From Kitasatospora kifunensis (GTDB taxonomy: Bacteria > Actinomycetota > Actinomycetes > Streptomycetales > Streptomycetaceae): a DNA stretch of 64,000 bases. Numbering within the stretch: position 1 is the stretch's first letter; the number at the start of each line of letters is the position of its first letter. The position numbers and the translations under genes are program-made. The notes below the pieces were generated by a model. The model worked only from the letters and a program-made list of their open reading frames with translations, was not told the DNA's origin and did no database searches. The stretch is from NCBI RefSeq assembly GCF_014203855.1, contig NZ_JACHJV010000001.1, positions 1,674,001 to 1,738,000 of the forward strand, written 5' to 3'. This document shows, one piece after another, positions 32,944 to 42,500 of this stretch.

Positions 32944-33599
32944 CAGAGCTCCGCCTCGGCGGCGGCCTCGGCATCGGCATCGGTATCGGCGTCGGTATCG
33001 GCGTCGGACTGCTGCGCGATCCGGCTTCGGGTCATCGCGGCGCCCAGGCCGAAGCCGTCCACCAGTCGGTTGATGAACGCGAAGAGCCCGGCGGTGAAGA
33101 CCGCCTCCAGCATCTCCTCGTTGCTCCAGCCGGCCGCCTCGACCCGCGCCCAGTCGGCCTCGGTGATCCGGTAGGCGCCGGTGCAGACCTGGGTCACCAG
33201 CTCCATCAGCGCCATCGTCTTCTCGTCCAGCGGGAGTTCGCCGGGCTTGTTGGCGGTGGAGATGGCCTGGGTGAGCTCCGCACTGCCACCGAACTGGGAG
33301 AGGAACCAGTTGTGGGTGCCCACGCAGTAGGGGCAGCCGTTGACCTTGGAGCTCCAGGCCGAGATCATCTCGCGGGTCGCCCGCGGCAGCACCGCGTCAC
33401 CGAGGAAGACGCCGCTGTAGCCGGTGATCAGCACCTCCATCAGATCCGGCCTGGTGGAGACCAACCTGAACATGTCGGGCACGAAGGGAAGCCCGGTACG
33501 GCTCTTGATGAGCTCGTAGAGTTCGGCGGTCCGCCCGGTCGCCTCGGCCTCGGCGATAAGCGGGACGCGGACACCCGAAACCTGCTGCTGGTCACCCAT
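32943..33599 (-). CDS. AhpD-like carboxymuconolactone-decarboxylase-family protein
   Basis: A 218-residue alkylhydroperoxidase-like protein. SKVNGCPYCVGTHNWFLSQFGG carries the CxxC...H redox site, and LPFVPDMFRLVSTRPDLM is the usual N-terminal helix pair of the peroxidase-related subfamily. The C-terminus is an acidic repeat (DADTDADTDADAEAAAEAEL), poorly conserved and probably disordered. AAAGGAG lies 8 nt upstream of the ATG. It forms a two-gene operon with the SDR. A role in peroxide or quinone handling is general family knowledge; nothing here specifies the substrate. Confidence 0.87.
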   Translation of the reverse strand: MGDQQQVSGVRVPLIAEAEATGRTAELYELIKSRTGLPFVPDMFRLVSTRPDLMEVLITGYSGVFLGDAVLPRATREMISAWSSKVNGCPYCVGTHNWFLSQFGGSAELTQAISTANKPGELPLDEKTMALMELVTQVCTGAYRITEADWARVEAAGWSNEEMLEAVFTAGLFAFINRLVDGFGLGAAMTRSRIAQQSDADTDADTDADAEAAAEAEL

Positions 33600-33759
33600 G
33601 GAGCCGACTCCTTTACCCTGGAAGGGAATTCACAGACATTCGGCGGAGATACGTCGCACCCCGCCCCAAGAAGGGCGGGGCCTGTCGATGGGGACGTCCC
33701 CAAGATGCTGTCAGGGGTGCGCGTACCGCGTTATCTCCGAGGTTGCTCTTCTGTAGTTC

Positions 33760-33790
33760 GGGCCCCCGCCCGTCCTGCGGGCGAGGGCCC
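33760..33790. terminator. GC-rich hairpin in the gap before the DUF899 operon end
   Basis: GGGCCCCCGCCCG (33760-33772) pairs with CGGGCGAGGGCCC (33778-33790) with one mismatch. Together with the hairpin at 33841-33875 it separates the DUF899 operon from the AhpD-SDR operon downstream on the same strand. Confidence 0.65.
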
Positions 33791-33840
33791 ATTTCCAGCC
33801 GGTCCCGGCGCGCCACGCGCCACCGGGACCGACCGGATTC

Positions 33841-33875
33841 AGCGGGTCCGCCGGCCCACTACCGGCGGACCCGCT
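33841..33875 (-). terminator. Terminator overlapping the small membrane protein stop codon
   Basis: A 14-bp perfect inverted repeat (AGCGGGTCCGCCGG at 33841-33854 with 33862-33875) around a 7-nt loop. Its outer base is part of the stop codon of the small gene, so termination follows translation immediately. Confidence 0.85.
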
Positions 33876-34051
33876 CAGCTGCGCTGGACCAGCACAGCCA
33901 GTGCCACCGCGGCCAGGAGGCCGACCAGTGCGCCTACCCCCGCGCCCCCGAGGTGGTGGTGCACCCGCCAGCCGATCCCACCTCCGGCCAACGGCAGCAG
34001 CGCCGCCCCGGCGAGCGCGGGAGGCTCGGCGAGCCAGGGCGGGCGGCGCAT
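33875..34051 (-). CDS. Small membrane protein, 58 residues
   Basis: A short gene whose ATG (34049-34051) shares a base with the TGA of the DUF899 gene (TGATG), strong evidence for real, coupled translation. The product begins MRRPPWLAEPP and has two hydrophobic stretches (ALAGAALLPLAGGGIGW and GVGALVGLLAAVALAVLV), suggesting a two-helix hairpin in the membrane with a His-containing turn (RVHHHLG). No family is recognised. It ends at a strong terminator. Confidence 0.65.
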   Translation of the reverse strand: MRRPPWLAEPPALAGAALLPLAGGGIGWRVHHHLGGAGVGALVGLLAAVALAVLVQRS

Positions 34052-34752
34052 CAGCTGGCGAACTTGTCGGTGCCGTTCCACCAGTTGCGGCCGGCGGTCG
34101 GCGCGTTCTGGTCGTCGTACTTGTCGTGGTGGCGCCACCAGTCCCAGGGCTGCTCCAGCTCGGCCTCCTGGCGACCGAGCGGGGTCAGGTCCAGGTAGTT
34201 GTAGAAGTTCTTGAAGATGTCGCCGCCCCGGTCGTAGACCGAGTAGGTGTGGAAGACATCCGTTCCGTCGGTCATGAAGACGCTCACCCCGGGCAACTCG
34301 CCCTGCTCGGTGGTGACGTGGTAGTCGTGGTTGAAGTCGCTGCCGAAGGAGGACACCCACGGGATGGTCCAGCCCATCCGCTGCTTGAACGCCTCCAGCT
34401 TGGGCAGCTGGCCGCGCGAGACCATGACGAAGGTGGTGTCCCTGGCGTTGATGTGGGACAGGTGACCGACCGAGTCGGCCTGCATCGAGCAGCCGATGCA
34501 GCCCTCCTCCTGGTCCGGGCCGAACATGAAGTGACGCACGATCAGTTGGCGTCGGCCCTCGAAGAGGTCGAAGAGCGACAGTTGACCCTGCGGGCCCTCG
34601 AAGACGTACTCCTTCTCCACCCTGACCATGGGCAGTTCGGGTCGGGCCGCCACGACCTCGTCGCGCAGCCTGGTGAGCTCCTTCTCCTTCTCCAGCAGCT
34701 CCTTGCGGGCCGCCAGCCACTCTTCTCGCGTTGCCACCTTGGGCAGCTTCAT
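34051..34752 (-). CDS. DUF899 thioredoxin-like protein
   Basis: A 233-residue member of the DUF899 family, which has a thioredoxin-like fold. FEGRRQLIVRHFMFGPDQEEGCIGCSM holds the CxxC pair, and VSSFGSDFNHDYHV and VFMTDGTDVFHTYSVYDRG are family signatures; the N-terminal LPKVATREEWLAARKELLEKEKE is a charged helix. The family's reaction is not established, although a redox role is likely from the fold. It precedes the small membrane protein (TGATG) and follows the GMC oxidoreductase by 43 bp on the same strand, so all three may be cotranscribed from the promoter near 36,350. Confidence 0.9.
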   Translation of the reverse strand: MKLPKVATREEWLAARKELLEKEKELTRLRDEVVAARPELPMVRVEKEYVFEGPQGQLSLFDLFEGRRQLIVRHFMFGPDQEEGCIGCSMQADSVGHLSHINARDTTFVMVSRGQLPKLEAFKQRMGWTIPWVSSFGSDFNHDYHVTTEQGELPGVSVFMTDGTDVFHTYSVYDRGGDIFKNFYNYLDLTPLGRQEAELEQPWDWWRHHDKYDDQNAPTAGRNWWNGTDKFAS

Positions 34753-34795
34753 CTTGGCCCTCCTGGGCGTGGTTGTCCTTGCTCGGCTTCCCTGT

Positions 34796-36346
34796 TCAGC
34801 TCGACGTCAGCCAGCCGGCCAGACGCTCGCCGATCATGGTCGAGGTGAGGTTGGTGTTGCAGTTGACGATGTCGGGCATCACCGAGGCATCGGCGAGGTA
34901 GAGGCCCTCGGTGCCGTGCACCCGCAGGTGCTGGTCCACCACCGCGCCCTCGTCGGTGGCCAGGCCCATCCGGGCGGTGCCCACCGGGTGGTAGGCGCTG
35001 TCCAGGCTGACCTTGACGTACTGCCGGACCATCTCCTCGTTCTCGATCAACTGGTCGTTGAGGACGATGAAACCCTCGCCCTGGCTGCGGATGCCGGGGT
35101 GGTTGAGCAGCTCCCAGCAGGTACGCACGGCGTCGGTGAGCTTCTCCAGATCGCGCTCGGTAGAGAGGAAGTCGAGGTCGATCTCGGGGGCGGCGGTGGG
35201 GTCGGTCGAGGTCAGCCGCAGGTTGCCGCGCGACTGCGGCTTCTGGTCCACCACCATGACGCCGAGGATCACGTCCCCGCCGGCCAGCATCTGCAGGTCG
35301 GGGAACATGGTCAGGTCGAAGTGGTTGACCATGTAGTACTGCAGGTCGTTGAAGTGGTCGGAGCCCTTCGCGGTGGTGCGGACGATGCTCTGCAGGAAGG
35401 GCTCGGTGCGGTCGATCGCCCCGGGCGCCGGCTTCATGAAGATGCCGGTGCGCGGGTGGTCGATCAGGTTGGCGCCCACGCCGGCCCGGTCGAGCCGCAC
35501 GTCGATGCCCAGGCGCCGCAGGTCCTCGGCCGGGCCGATGCCCGAACGCAGCAGGATGGTGGGCGAGTTGACGGCGCCGGCGGACAGGATCACCCGGCGC
35601 GCCCGGACCTCCTCCACCGCCCCTCGCCCGGTGGACAGGGCCACCCCCACCGCGCGACTGCCTTCGAAGAGCACCCGGTCGACCAGGACGGCGGAGCGGA
35701 TGGTCAGGTTCGCCCGGGCCCGCACCGGCGCGGTGAGATAGGCCGTCGCGGCGCTGACCCGCACCACCGCGTCGCGGCGGTTGGAGGGGATCGGGCCGAT
35801 TCCGGTGGCCTGCGGGTGGTTGTGGTCACTCACCTCGGGGAAACCCGCGGCGAGGCTGGAGTCGACGAACGCGCGCTGAATCGCCGTCAGTTCCTCCTGG
35901 CGCCAGCGCCGCACCGGCACCGGCCCGCCCTTGCCGTGGATCTCCTGATCGCCGAGGTCGAGGTCGTCCTCCAGCTTCCGGTAATAGGGCAGCACCTCCT
36001 CCCAGGACCATTCGGGGTTTCCGGCCTCGACCCATTCCCCGAAGTTCTCGGGAACGCCGCGCAGGGCGATGGTGGCACCCACGGCGGACGAGCCGCCGGT
36101 CACCTTCCCGCGCGGGAAGAGGATCCTGCGGCCGTCGCTGATCTCGGCCCGGAACTTCCAGTCGTGTGCGCTCAGGGACATCGCGCCGCCATTGCGGATA
36201 TCTTCCGGAAGATCCTTCACCGCCGGATAGTCGGGGCCGGCTTCCAGCAGAAGCACCTTGCGCGAAGGATCCTCGCTGAGCCGCGCGGCGAGAGCGGCGC
36301 CGGCCGAGCCTGATCCGACCACGATGTCGTCATAAACCTGCGTCAT
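34796..36346 (-). CDS. GMC-family FAD oxidoreductase (enediyne E9-type candidate)
   Basis: A 516-residue glucose-methanol-choline oxidoreductase: FAD motif DIVVGSGSAGAALAARLSED at the N-terminus, GMC signature 1 in GKVTGGSSAVGATIALRG, signature 2 in GAVNSPTILLRSGIGP, catalytic His in SAYHPVGTARMG, and NTNLTSTMIGERLA at the end with the active-site Asn. It oxidises an alcohol or performs a related flavin reaction. The gene is divergent from UnbV across 267 bp. From memory, nine-membered enediyne clusters (C-1027, neocarzinostatin, maduropeptin) carry a conserved GMC enzyme called E9, so its place next to the cassette makes that the favoured role; the substrate is unproven. Confidence 0.88.
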   Translation of the reverse strand: MTQVYDDIVVGSGSAGAALAARLSEDPSRKVLLLEAGPDYPAVKDLPEDIRNGGAMSLSAHDWKFRAEISDGRRILFPRGKVTGGSSAVGATIALRGVPENFGEWVEAGNPEWSWEEVLPYYRKLEDDLDLGDQEIHGKGGPVPVRRWRQEELTAIQRAFVDSSLAAGFPEVSDHNHPQATGIGPIPSNRRDAVVRVSAATAYLTAPVRARANLTIRSAVLVDRVLFEGSRAVGVALSTGRGAVEEVRARRVILSAGAVNSPTILLRSGIGPAEDLRRLGIDVRLDRAGVGANLIDHPRTGIFMKPAPGAIDRTEPFLQSIVRTTAKGSDHFNDLQYYMVNHFDLTMFPDLQMLAGGDVILGVMVVDQKPQSRGNLRLTSTDPTAAPEIDLDFLSTERDLEKLTDAVRTCWELLNHPGIRSQGEGFIVLNDQLIENEEMVRQYVKVSLDSAYHPVGTARMGLATDEGAVVDQHLRVHGTEGLYLADASVMPDIVNCNTNLTSTMIGERLAGWLTSS

Positions 36347-36613
36347 GGAACATCCTCGGGGGTCGCGGAATCCGATTGGGACGTCTGTCTTCGAGCCTCA
36401 CAGAGACCCGCCGGGCTGTCTTCTCCGAACGTGCCCTGCCAGCGCCGCAGAGGAAGTCGGCGACGGCCACAGGGCCGATGGGCACGTTGGGAGAAGACGA
36501 CCGACAGGTGATGACTCATGCTCAAATCCAACTTGCCCGAACGGAGTTGACCGGACAGATTCCAGCCGACCACATCCATCGAATTGCTCTTCCCGCACGG
36601 AGAGGGGAATGCG

Positions 36614-38590
36614 TTGTATCGTGAGCGAATTAGGCGCGTGATTCCGGGACTTGCGACAGTGTTGGTGGCGACCTCACTGTTCTTCGTCATCCGGAGCGAG
36701 GTCGCCGTGGCCGGCGGCGACGAGGCCGCCACGCAGTACAACTTCCAGGAGCTGCCCATCGCGATGCCGCCCGGGTACGACTCGCAGCACATGAACACGG
36801 TCCGTGCGGTCAACCCGTCGTACCAGAAGATCCGTTCCTGGATCTCCTCGGTCGGCGCCTCCATCGCCATCAACGACCTGACCGGGCACGGGATCGCCGA
36901 CGGCATGTGCATCGTCGACACCCGCACCAACCAGGTCGTGGTGACCTACACCCCGACCGCCCGCAAGGCCGACCAGTTCACCCCGTTCGTGCTGAACGCC
37001 GCTCCGCTGCCGATGGACGACACCATGGCGCCCACCGGCTGCACGCCGGGCGACTTCAACGGCGACGGCCGGATGGACCTGCTGGTCACCTACTGGGGTC
37101 GCACCCCGATCCTGTTCATGGCCAACTCCAATGCCACCAGCCCGAGTGCGACCAGCTACACGCCGCGCGAGGTGGTGCCCGCACAGTCCATCGACGGCAA
37201 GTACCACGGCCCGAAATGGAACACCGACGCGGCCTACGTCGGCGACCTGGACGGCAGCGGGCACCCGTCGATCGTGATCGGGAACTACTTCCCCGACTCG
37301 GACGTGCTCGACCCGCAGGGCCTGAACAACGTGCAGATGAACAACTCCCTTTCCAGCGCGAAGAACGCGGGTGGCGACCACGTGCTGCGCTGGGTCAAGT
37401 CCAGCACCGGCGCCGCGCCGGACGCCGAGTTCGTGGAGGAGCCGGACGCCATCCCCTTCGACGCCTCCACCGGCTGGACACTGGCCATCGCCGGCGCCGA
37501 CCTGACCGGCGAGGGCCTGCCGACCCTGTACATCGCCAACGACTTCGGCCACGCGCACCTGCTCTACAACCGATCCACGCCCGGCCACATCAGCTTCACC
37601 GAGGCCGTCGGCCAGCGCACCGCGACCACTCCCAAGTCCTTTGTGCTGGGCAAGGGTTCGTTCAAGGGCATGGGTGTCGACTTCGCCGACATCAACCACA
37701 ACGGCCGTTTCGACATGATGGTCAGCAACATCACCGAGGCCTGGGGTCTGGAGGAGTCCAACTTCCTGTGGGTCAACCAGGCCAAGGACAACGCCGACAT
37801 GCGTCACCAACTGCAGAACGGTGTCGCGCCGTTCACCCAGCAGGCACAGCAGAAGGGCCTGGCCTGGACCGGCTGGGGCTGGGACACCAAGATGGCTGAC
37901 TTCCTCAACAACGGCAATCTCGAGGTGCTGCAGGCCGACGGCTTCGTCAAGGGCACCATCAACCGCTGGCCGTGGCTGCAGGAGATGGCCATGACCAACG
38001 ACGACCTGCTCTCCAACCCGATGATGTGGCCCAACGTCCAGCCCGGTGACGACATCGCCGGCAGCGACAAGCTCGCCTTCTACGCCAAGACCTCCAGCGG
38101 GACCTACGCCAACATCAACAAGCAGCTGGGCCTGGCCGTGCCCACCCCGACCCGTGCCATCGCCACCGGCGACACCACCGGCACCGGTGTGCTGGACTTC
38201 GCGGTCGCCCGCCAGTGGGGACCGCCCGCCTTCTACGCCAACAAGTCGCCGAACACCGGCCACTACCTCAACCTCAACCTCTACCGCCCGAGCAGCGACA
38301 GCGACCCCGGCATGGGCCTGAGCAACATCGGCACGCCCGCCTACGGCGCCACCGTCCAGGTCACCACGCCCACCGGCACCCAGATCTCCCAGCTCGACGG
38401 CGGCAGCGGCCACGGCGGCTTCCGCAGCTTCGACGTGCACTTCGGCCTGGGCGACTACAGCGGTCCGGCCACCGTGGACGTGCGCTGGCGTGACAACAAC
38501 GGCCAACTCCGCGAGGCGTCGCAGCAGTTGCAGCCCGGCTCCCACTCGCTCCTACTGTCCGGCAACATCCAGGAGGTTCCGAGCCGATGA
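36614..38590 (+). CDS. Enediyne biosynthesis protein UnbV (ASPIC/UnbV, E3-type)
   Basis: A 658-residue protein of the UnbV/CRTAC1 family, one of the conserved unknowns of the enediyne warhead cassette. The N-terminus has a signal anchor (RRVIPGLATVLVATSLFFVI). Several FG-GAP/VCBS-type repeats follow, with calcium-loop-like DFNGDGRMDL and DLDGSGHPSI and the related DINHNGRFDM, and the UnbV_ASPIC domain at the C-terminus (YGATVQVTTPTGTQ, GFRSFDVHFGLGDYSGPATVDVRW). A TTG at 36614 with GGAGAGGGG 6 nt upstream is the best start. It overlaps UnbU by ATGA. Its activity in warhead formation is not established; the architecture suggests an extracytoplasmic beta-propeller. Confidence 0.9.
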   Translation: MYRERIRRVIPGLATVLVATSLFFVIRSEVAVAGGDEAATQYNFQELPIAMPPGYDSQHMNTVRAVNPSYQKIRSWISSVGASIAINDLTGHGIADGMCIVDTRTNQVVVTYTPTARKADQFTPFVLNAAPLPMDDTMAPTGCTPGDFNGDGRMDLLVTYWGRTPILFMANSNATSPSATSYTPREVVPAQSIDGKYHGPKWNTDAAYVGDLDGSGHPSIVIGNYFPDSDVLDPQGLNNVQMNNSLSSAKNAGGDHVLRWVKSSTGAAPDAEFVEEPDAIPFDASTGWTLAIAGADLTGEGLPTLYIANDFGHAHLLYNRSTPGHISFTEAVGQRTATTPKSFVLGKGSFKGMGVDFADINHNGRFDMMVSNITEAWGLEESNFLWVNQAKDNADMRHQLQNGVAPFTQQAQQKGLAWTGWGWDTKMADFLNNGNLEVLQADGFVKGTINRWPWLQEMAMTNDDLLSNPMMWPNVQPGDDIAGSDKLAFYAKTSSGTYANINKQLGLAVPTPTRAIATGDTTGTGVLDFAVARQWGPPAFYANKSPNTGHYLNLNLYRPSSDSDPGMGLSNIGTPAYGATVQVTTPTGTQISQLDGGSGHGGFRSFDVHFGLGDYSGPATVDVRWRDNNGQLREASQQLQPGSHSLLLSGNIQEVPSR

Positions 38591-39582
38591 GCGCCATCGC
38601 CGCCACCCCCGCCACCGCCCGTCCGGCCCCCGGCAAGGACCCGCGCTACCTGGCGCTGCGCAACTTCGCCATCTCCATCTCCGTCTTCAACGTCTTCGGC
38701 TACACCCTGCTCGGCTTCGAGCAGCCCTGGCTCTGGCCGATCATCGCGGTGTTCACCGGGTACACCACCGAGATCTCCTTCGAGCTGGTCAGCGCCTGGG
38801 CCCAGCGCCGCAGGCCCCGCTTCCTCGGCAACGGGGTGCGCGGCATGTACGAGTTCCTGCTGCCCGCGCACATCACGGCGCTTGCGGCCAACATGCTGCT
38901 CTACTGCAACGACCTGCTGCTGCCGGTGCTCTTCGCCACCTTCGTCGGGGTGGCCGGCAAGCACGCGCTGCAGGCCCCGGTCGCCGGGCGGATGCGGCAC
39001 TTCATGAACCCGTCGAACTTCGGGATCACCGTCACCCTGGTCTGCTTCGGCTCCTGGGTGAGCATCGCCCCGCCCTACGAGTTCACCGAGAACGCCAACA
39101 CCTTCTTCCGGGTGGCCATCCCGCTGATCATCGTCACCTCCGGCACCGTGATCAACGCGCTGCTGACCAAGCGGGTCGCACTGATCGTCGGGTGGCTGGG
39201 CGGCTTCGTGATCCAGGCCGTGCTGCGGCACTGGATCTGGCACGTCGCGGTCTTCTCGGCGCTCGGCCCGATGTCCGGTGTCGCCTTCGTGCTGTTCACC
39301 AACTACATGATCAGTGACCCGGGCACCACCCCGTCCAAGGGCCGCAACCAGTTCATGTTCGGCTCCAGCGTCGCCATGGCGTACGGAGTCCTGATGCTCT
39401 TCAACGTCGTCTACACGCTGTTCTTCGCGGTGACCGTGGTGTGCGGCCTGCGCGGGGTCGGCTGGTGGGTGGCGCATCTGATCAAGCGTTCGCGTACCCC
39501 GAACTCGCCCGAGCAGAGCCTGGGCGAGGGCCTGACCGGCACGCTGGGCACGCAGACCGGAAGCGAGGCGGTAGCCGCGTGA
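38587..39582 (+). CDS. Enediyne biosynthesis membrane protein UnbU (E4-type)
   Basis: A 331-residue polytopic membrane protein matching UnbU of enediyne cassettes, distantly like RnfD/NqrB. FAISISVFNVFGYTLLGFEQPWLWPIIAVFTGY begins the membrane part; SNFGITVTLVCFGSWVSIAPPYEFTENAN and MSGVAFVLFTNYMISDPGTTPSKGRNQFMFG are conserved blocks. It has roughly eight to ten helices. ATG overlaps UnbV (ATGA), and its stop overlaps the PKS start (GTGA), so the three are strictly coupled. The biochemical role is unknown; a redox or cofactor function has been suggested from the RnfD resemblance, which is inference. Confidence 0.9.
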   Translation: MSAIAATPATARPAPGKDPRYLALRNFAISISVFNVFGYTLLGFEQPWLWPIIAVFTGYTTEISFELVSAWAQRRRPRFLGNGVRGMYEFLLPAHITALAANMLLYCNDLLLPVLFATFVGVAGKHALQAPVAGRMRHFMNPSNFGITVTLVCFGSWVSIAPPYEFTENANTFFRVAIPLIIVTSGTVINALLTKRVALIVGWLGGFVIQAVLRHWIWHVAVFSALGPMSGVAFVLFTNYMISDPGTTPSKGRNQFMFGSSVAMAYGVLMLFNVVYTLFFAVTVVCGLRGVGWWVAHLIKRSRTPNSPEQSLGEGLTGTLGTQTGSEAVAA

Positions 39583-42500
39583 CCTCCATCCCCAGTACCA
39601 CTCCCTCCACCACTCCCTCCACCACTCCCACCACCGATCCCACCCGGATAGCCGTCGTCGGCATCGCCTGCCGCTACCCCGACGCCGACTCCCCCAACCA
39701 GCTGTGGCAGAACGTGCTCACCGGTCGGCGGGCCTTCCGCCGCCTGCCGGACGAGCGGATGCGGGCGGAGGACTACTACTCCGCCGACCCCGCCGCGCCG
39801 GACCGGTTCTACTCGGCCAAGGCCGCGGTGATCGAGGGCTTCGAGTTCGACCGGGTCAAGTACCGGGTCGCCGGCTCCACCTTCCGCGCCACCGACATGA
39901 CGCACTGGCTGGCGCTGGACACCGCGGCCACCGCCCTGGCGGACGCCGGCTTCCCGCTCGGCAGCGGCCTCGCCGACGCCAACACCGGCGTCATCATCGG
40001 CAACACGCTGACCGGCGAGTTCAGCCGGGCCAACCTGATGCGGCTGCGCTGGCCGTACGTGCGCCGCACGGTGGGCGCGGCGCTGCGCGAGCAGGGCTGG
40101 CAGGACGCGGCGCTGGCCGACTTCCTGGACGCGCTGGAGGAGCGCTACAAGAGCCCCTTCCCGCCGATCGGCGAGGACAGCCTGGCCGGCGGCCTGGCCA
40201 ACACCATCGCCGGGCGGATCTGCAACCACTTCGACTTCAAGGGCGGCGGCTTCACCGTCGACGGCGCCTGCTCCTCCTCGCTGCTCTCGGTCGCCACCGC
40301 CTGCGACGCGCTCGCCGACGGCCGGCTCGACGTCGCGGTGGTCGGCGGAGTGGACCTGTCCATCGACCCCTTCGAGGTGATCGGCTTCGCCAAGACCGGG
40401 GCGCTGGCCACCGGCGAGATGCGGGTCTACGACAAGGGCTCCAACGGCTTCTGGCCCGGCGAGGGCTGCGGCATGCTGGTCCTGATGCGCGATCAGGACG
40501 CTGTTGGCGCAGGCAAGTTCCGCTACGCCTCGATCGCCGGCTGGGGCTACTCCTCGGACGGCAAGGGCGGCATCACCCGCCCCGAGGCCAGCGGTCACCG
40601 CCTGGCGCTGCAACGTGCCTACGCCACCGCCGGATTCGGCATCGACACGGTCTCCTACTTCGAGGGCCACGGCACCGGCACGGCGGTGGGTGACGCCACC
40701 GAGCTGCAGGCCTTCTCCGAGGCCCGCCGCGCGGCCGACCCCGGCGCGGCACCGGCCGCGATCAGCACGGTCAAGGGCAACTTCGGTCACACCAAGGCGG
40801 CGGCGGGCGCGGCCGGTCTGATCAAGGCCATCCTGGCGGTGCGCCACCAGGTGATCCCGCCGGCCACCAGCCACGTCGACCCGCACCCGGAGCTGACCGG
40901 TGAGCGGCCCGCGCTGCGAGTCCCGCAGCAGGCCGAACTGTGGCCCCAGGGCGCGCCGATCCGCGCCGGGGTCTCCTCGATGGGCTTCGGTGGCATCAAC
41001 GCACACGTGGTGGTCGAGCACGCCGACGGCCTGCGCAAGAGCGAGGTCGGACGCACCACCCGCAAGCTGGTCGCCTCCCGCCAGGACGTCGAGCTGCTGC
41101 TGCTGGACGCGGACGGCATGGCCGAGCTGCGCGGCAAGCTCACCCAACTGGCCACCCTCACACCCAGGTTGTCCTTCGCCGAGCTCGGCGACCTGGCCGC
41201 CACGCTGCAGGGCGAGCTGGCCGAGCGCCCGATCCGGGCCGCCGTGGTGGCGGCCGACCCCGAGCAGGCCGAGCAGCGCTTCACCAAGTTGCTGACGCTG
41301 CTGGACTCCGGGGCGCGCTCGGTGCTCGACGCGAACGGCGGGGTCTACCTCGGCAACTCCGCGCTCAAGGCGCGGATCGGGTTCCTCTTCCCCGGCCAGG
41401 GCGCCGGGCGCCGCGGCGACGGCGGCGCCATCCGCCGCCGGTTCGCCACCGTGGACGAGCTCTACCGCACCCACGCGCTGCCCACCGAGGGCGACCTGGT
41501 GGCCACCGCCGTGGCGCAGCCGAGGATCGTCACCGCCTCGGTCGCCGGGCTGCGGGTGCTCGCCGCACTCGGCATCGAGGCGGTCGGCGCGGCGGGGCAC
41601 AGCCTGGGCGAGGTCACCGCGCTGCACTGGGCCGGCGCGATGGACGAGGCCGCGCTGCTGCGGGTCGCCGGTGCCCGTGGCCGGATCATGGCGGACGCCA
41701 GCGACGGCGACGGCACCATGGCGGGCATCGCGGCCGAGGCCGCGCTGGTCGAGCCGCTGCTGGTCGGCGAGCCGGTGGTGATCGCGGGCTACAACAGCCC
41801 GACCCAGACCGTGGTGTCGGGCCCGGTGGCGGCCGTGGAGCGGGTCTGCGCCAAGGCGGCCTCGGCCGGCCTGGGCACGGCCAGGATCAACGTCTCGCAC
41901 GCCTTCCACTCCGAAGCGGTGGCCCCGGCGGCAGCGGGCTTCAACGCCTACCTGGCGACCGAGACCTTCACCCCGCTGACCGGGCGGCTGGTCTCCACCG
42001 TCACCGGCGCGGCGCTGCCCGCCGAGGTGGACGTCGCCGAGCTGCTCACCCGGCAGGTGCTGGACCCGGTGCGGTTCTCCGAGGCCGTCCAGCAGTTGGC
42101 GGCCGAGGTCGACCTGCTGCTGGAGGTCGGACCGGGGCGGGTGCTGCGCGGGCTGGCGGCCGAGATCGCCCCCGCCGTGCCGACCATCTCACTGGAGTCG
42201 GACAGCGGTTCGCTGGCCGGGCTGCTGGGCGCGGTGGCGGCGGCGTTCACGCTGGGCGCGCCGGTGCGCCACGCGGAGCTGTTCCGCGACCGGTTCACCC
42301 GGCCGCTGCCGCTGGACAAGGAGTTCCGCTTCTTCGCCAGCCCCTGCGAGTCCACCCCGGAGGGCGACTTCTCCTTCACCGGCCTCAGCCGTGCGCAGCG
42401 GCCCACCGCCGCCGCGACCACGGCTGCCACGACCCCGGCCGTCACGGCCCTGGTGCCCGCGCCCGCTTCCGCGGGCGGCGCCGAGCCGGGGGCGAGCAGC

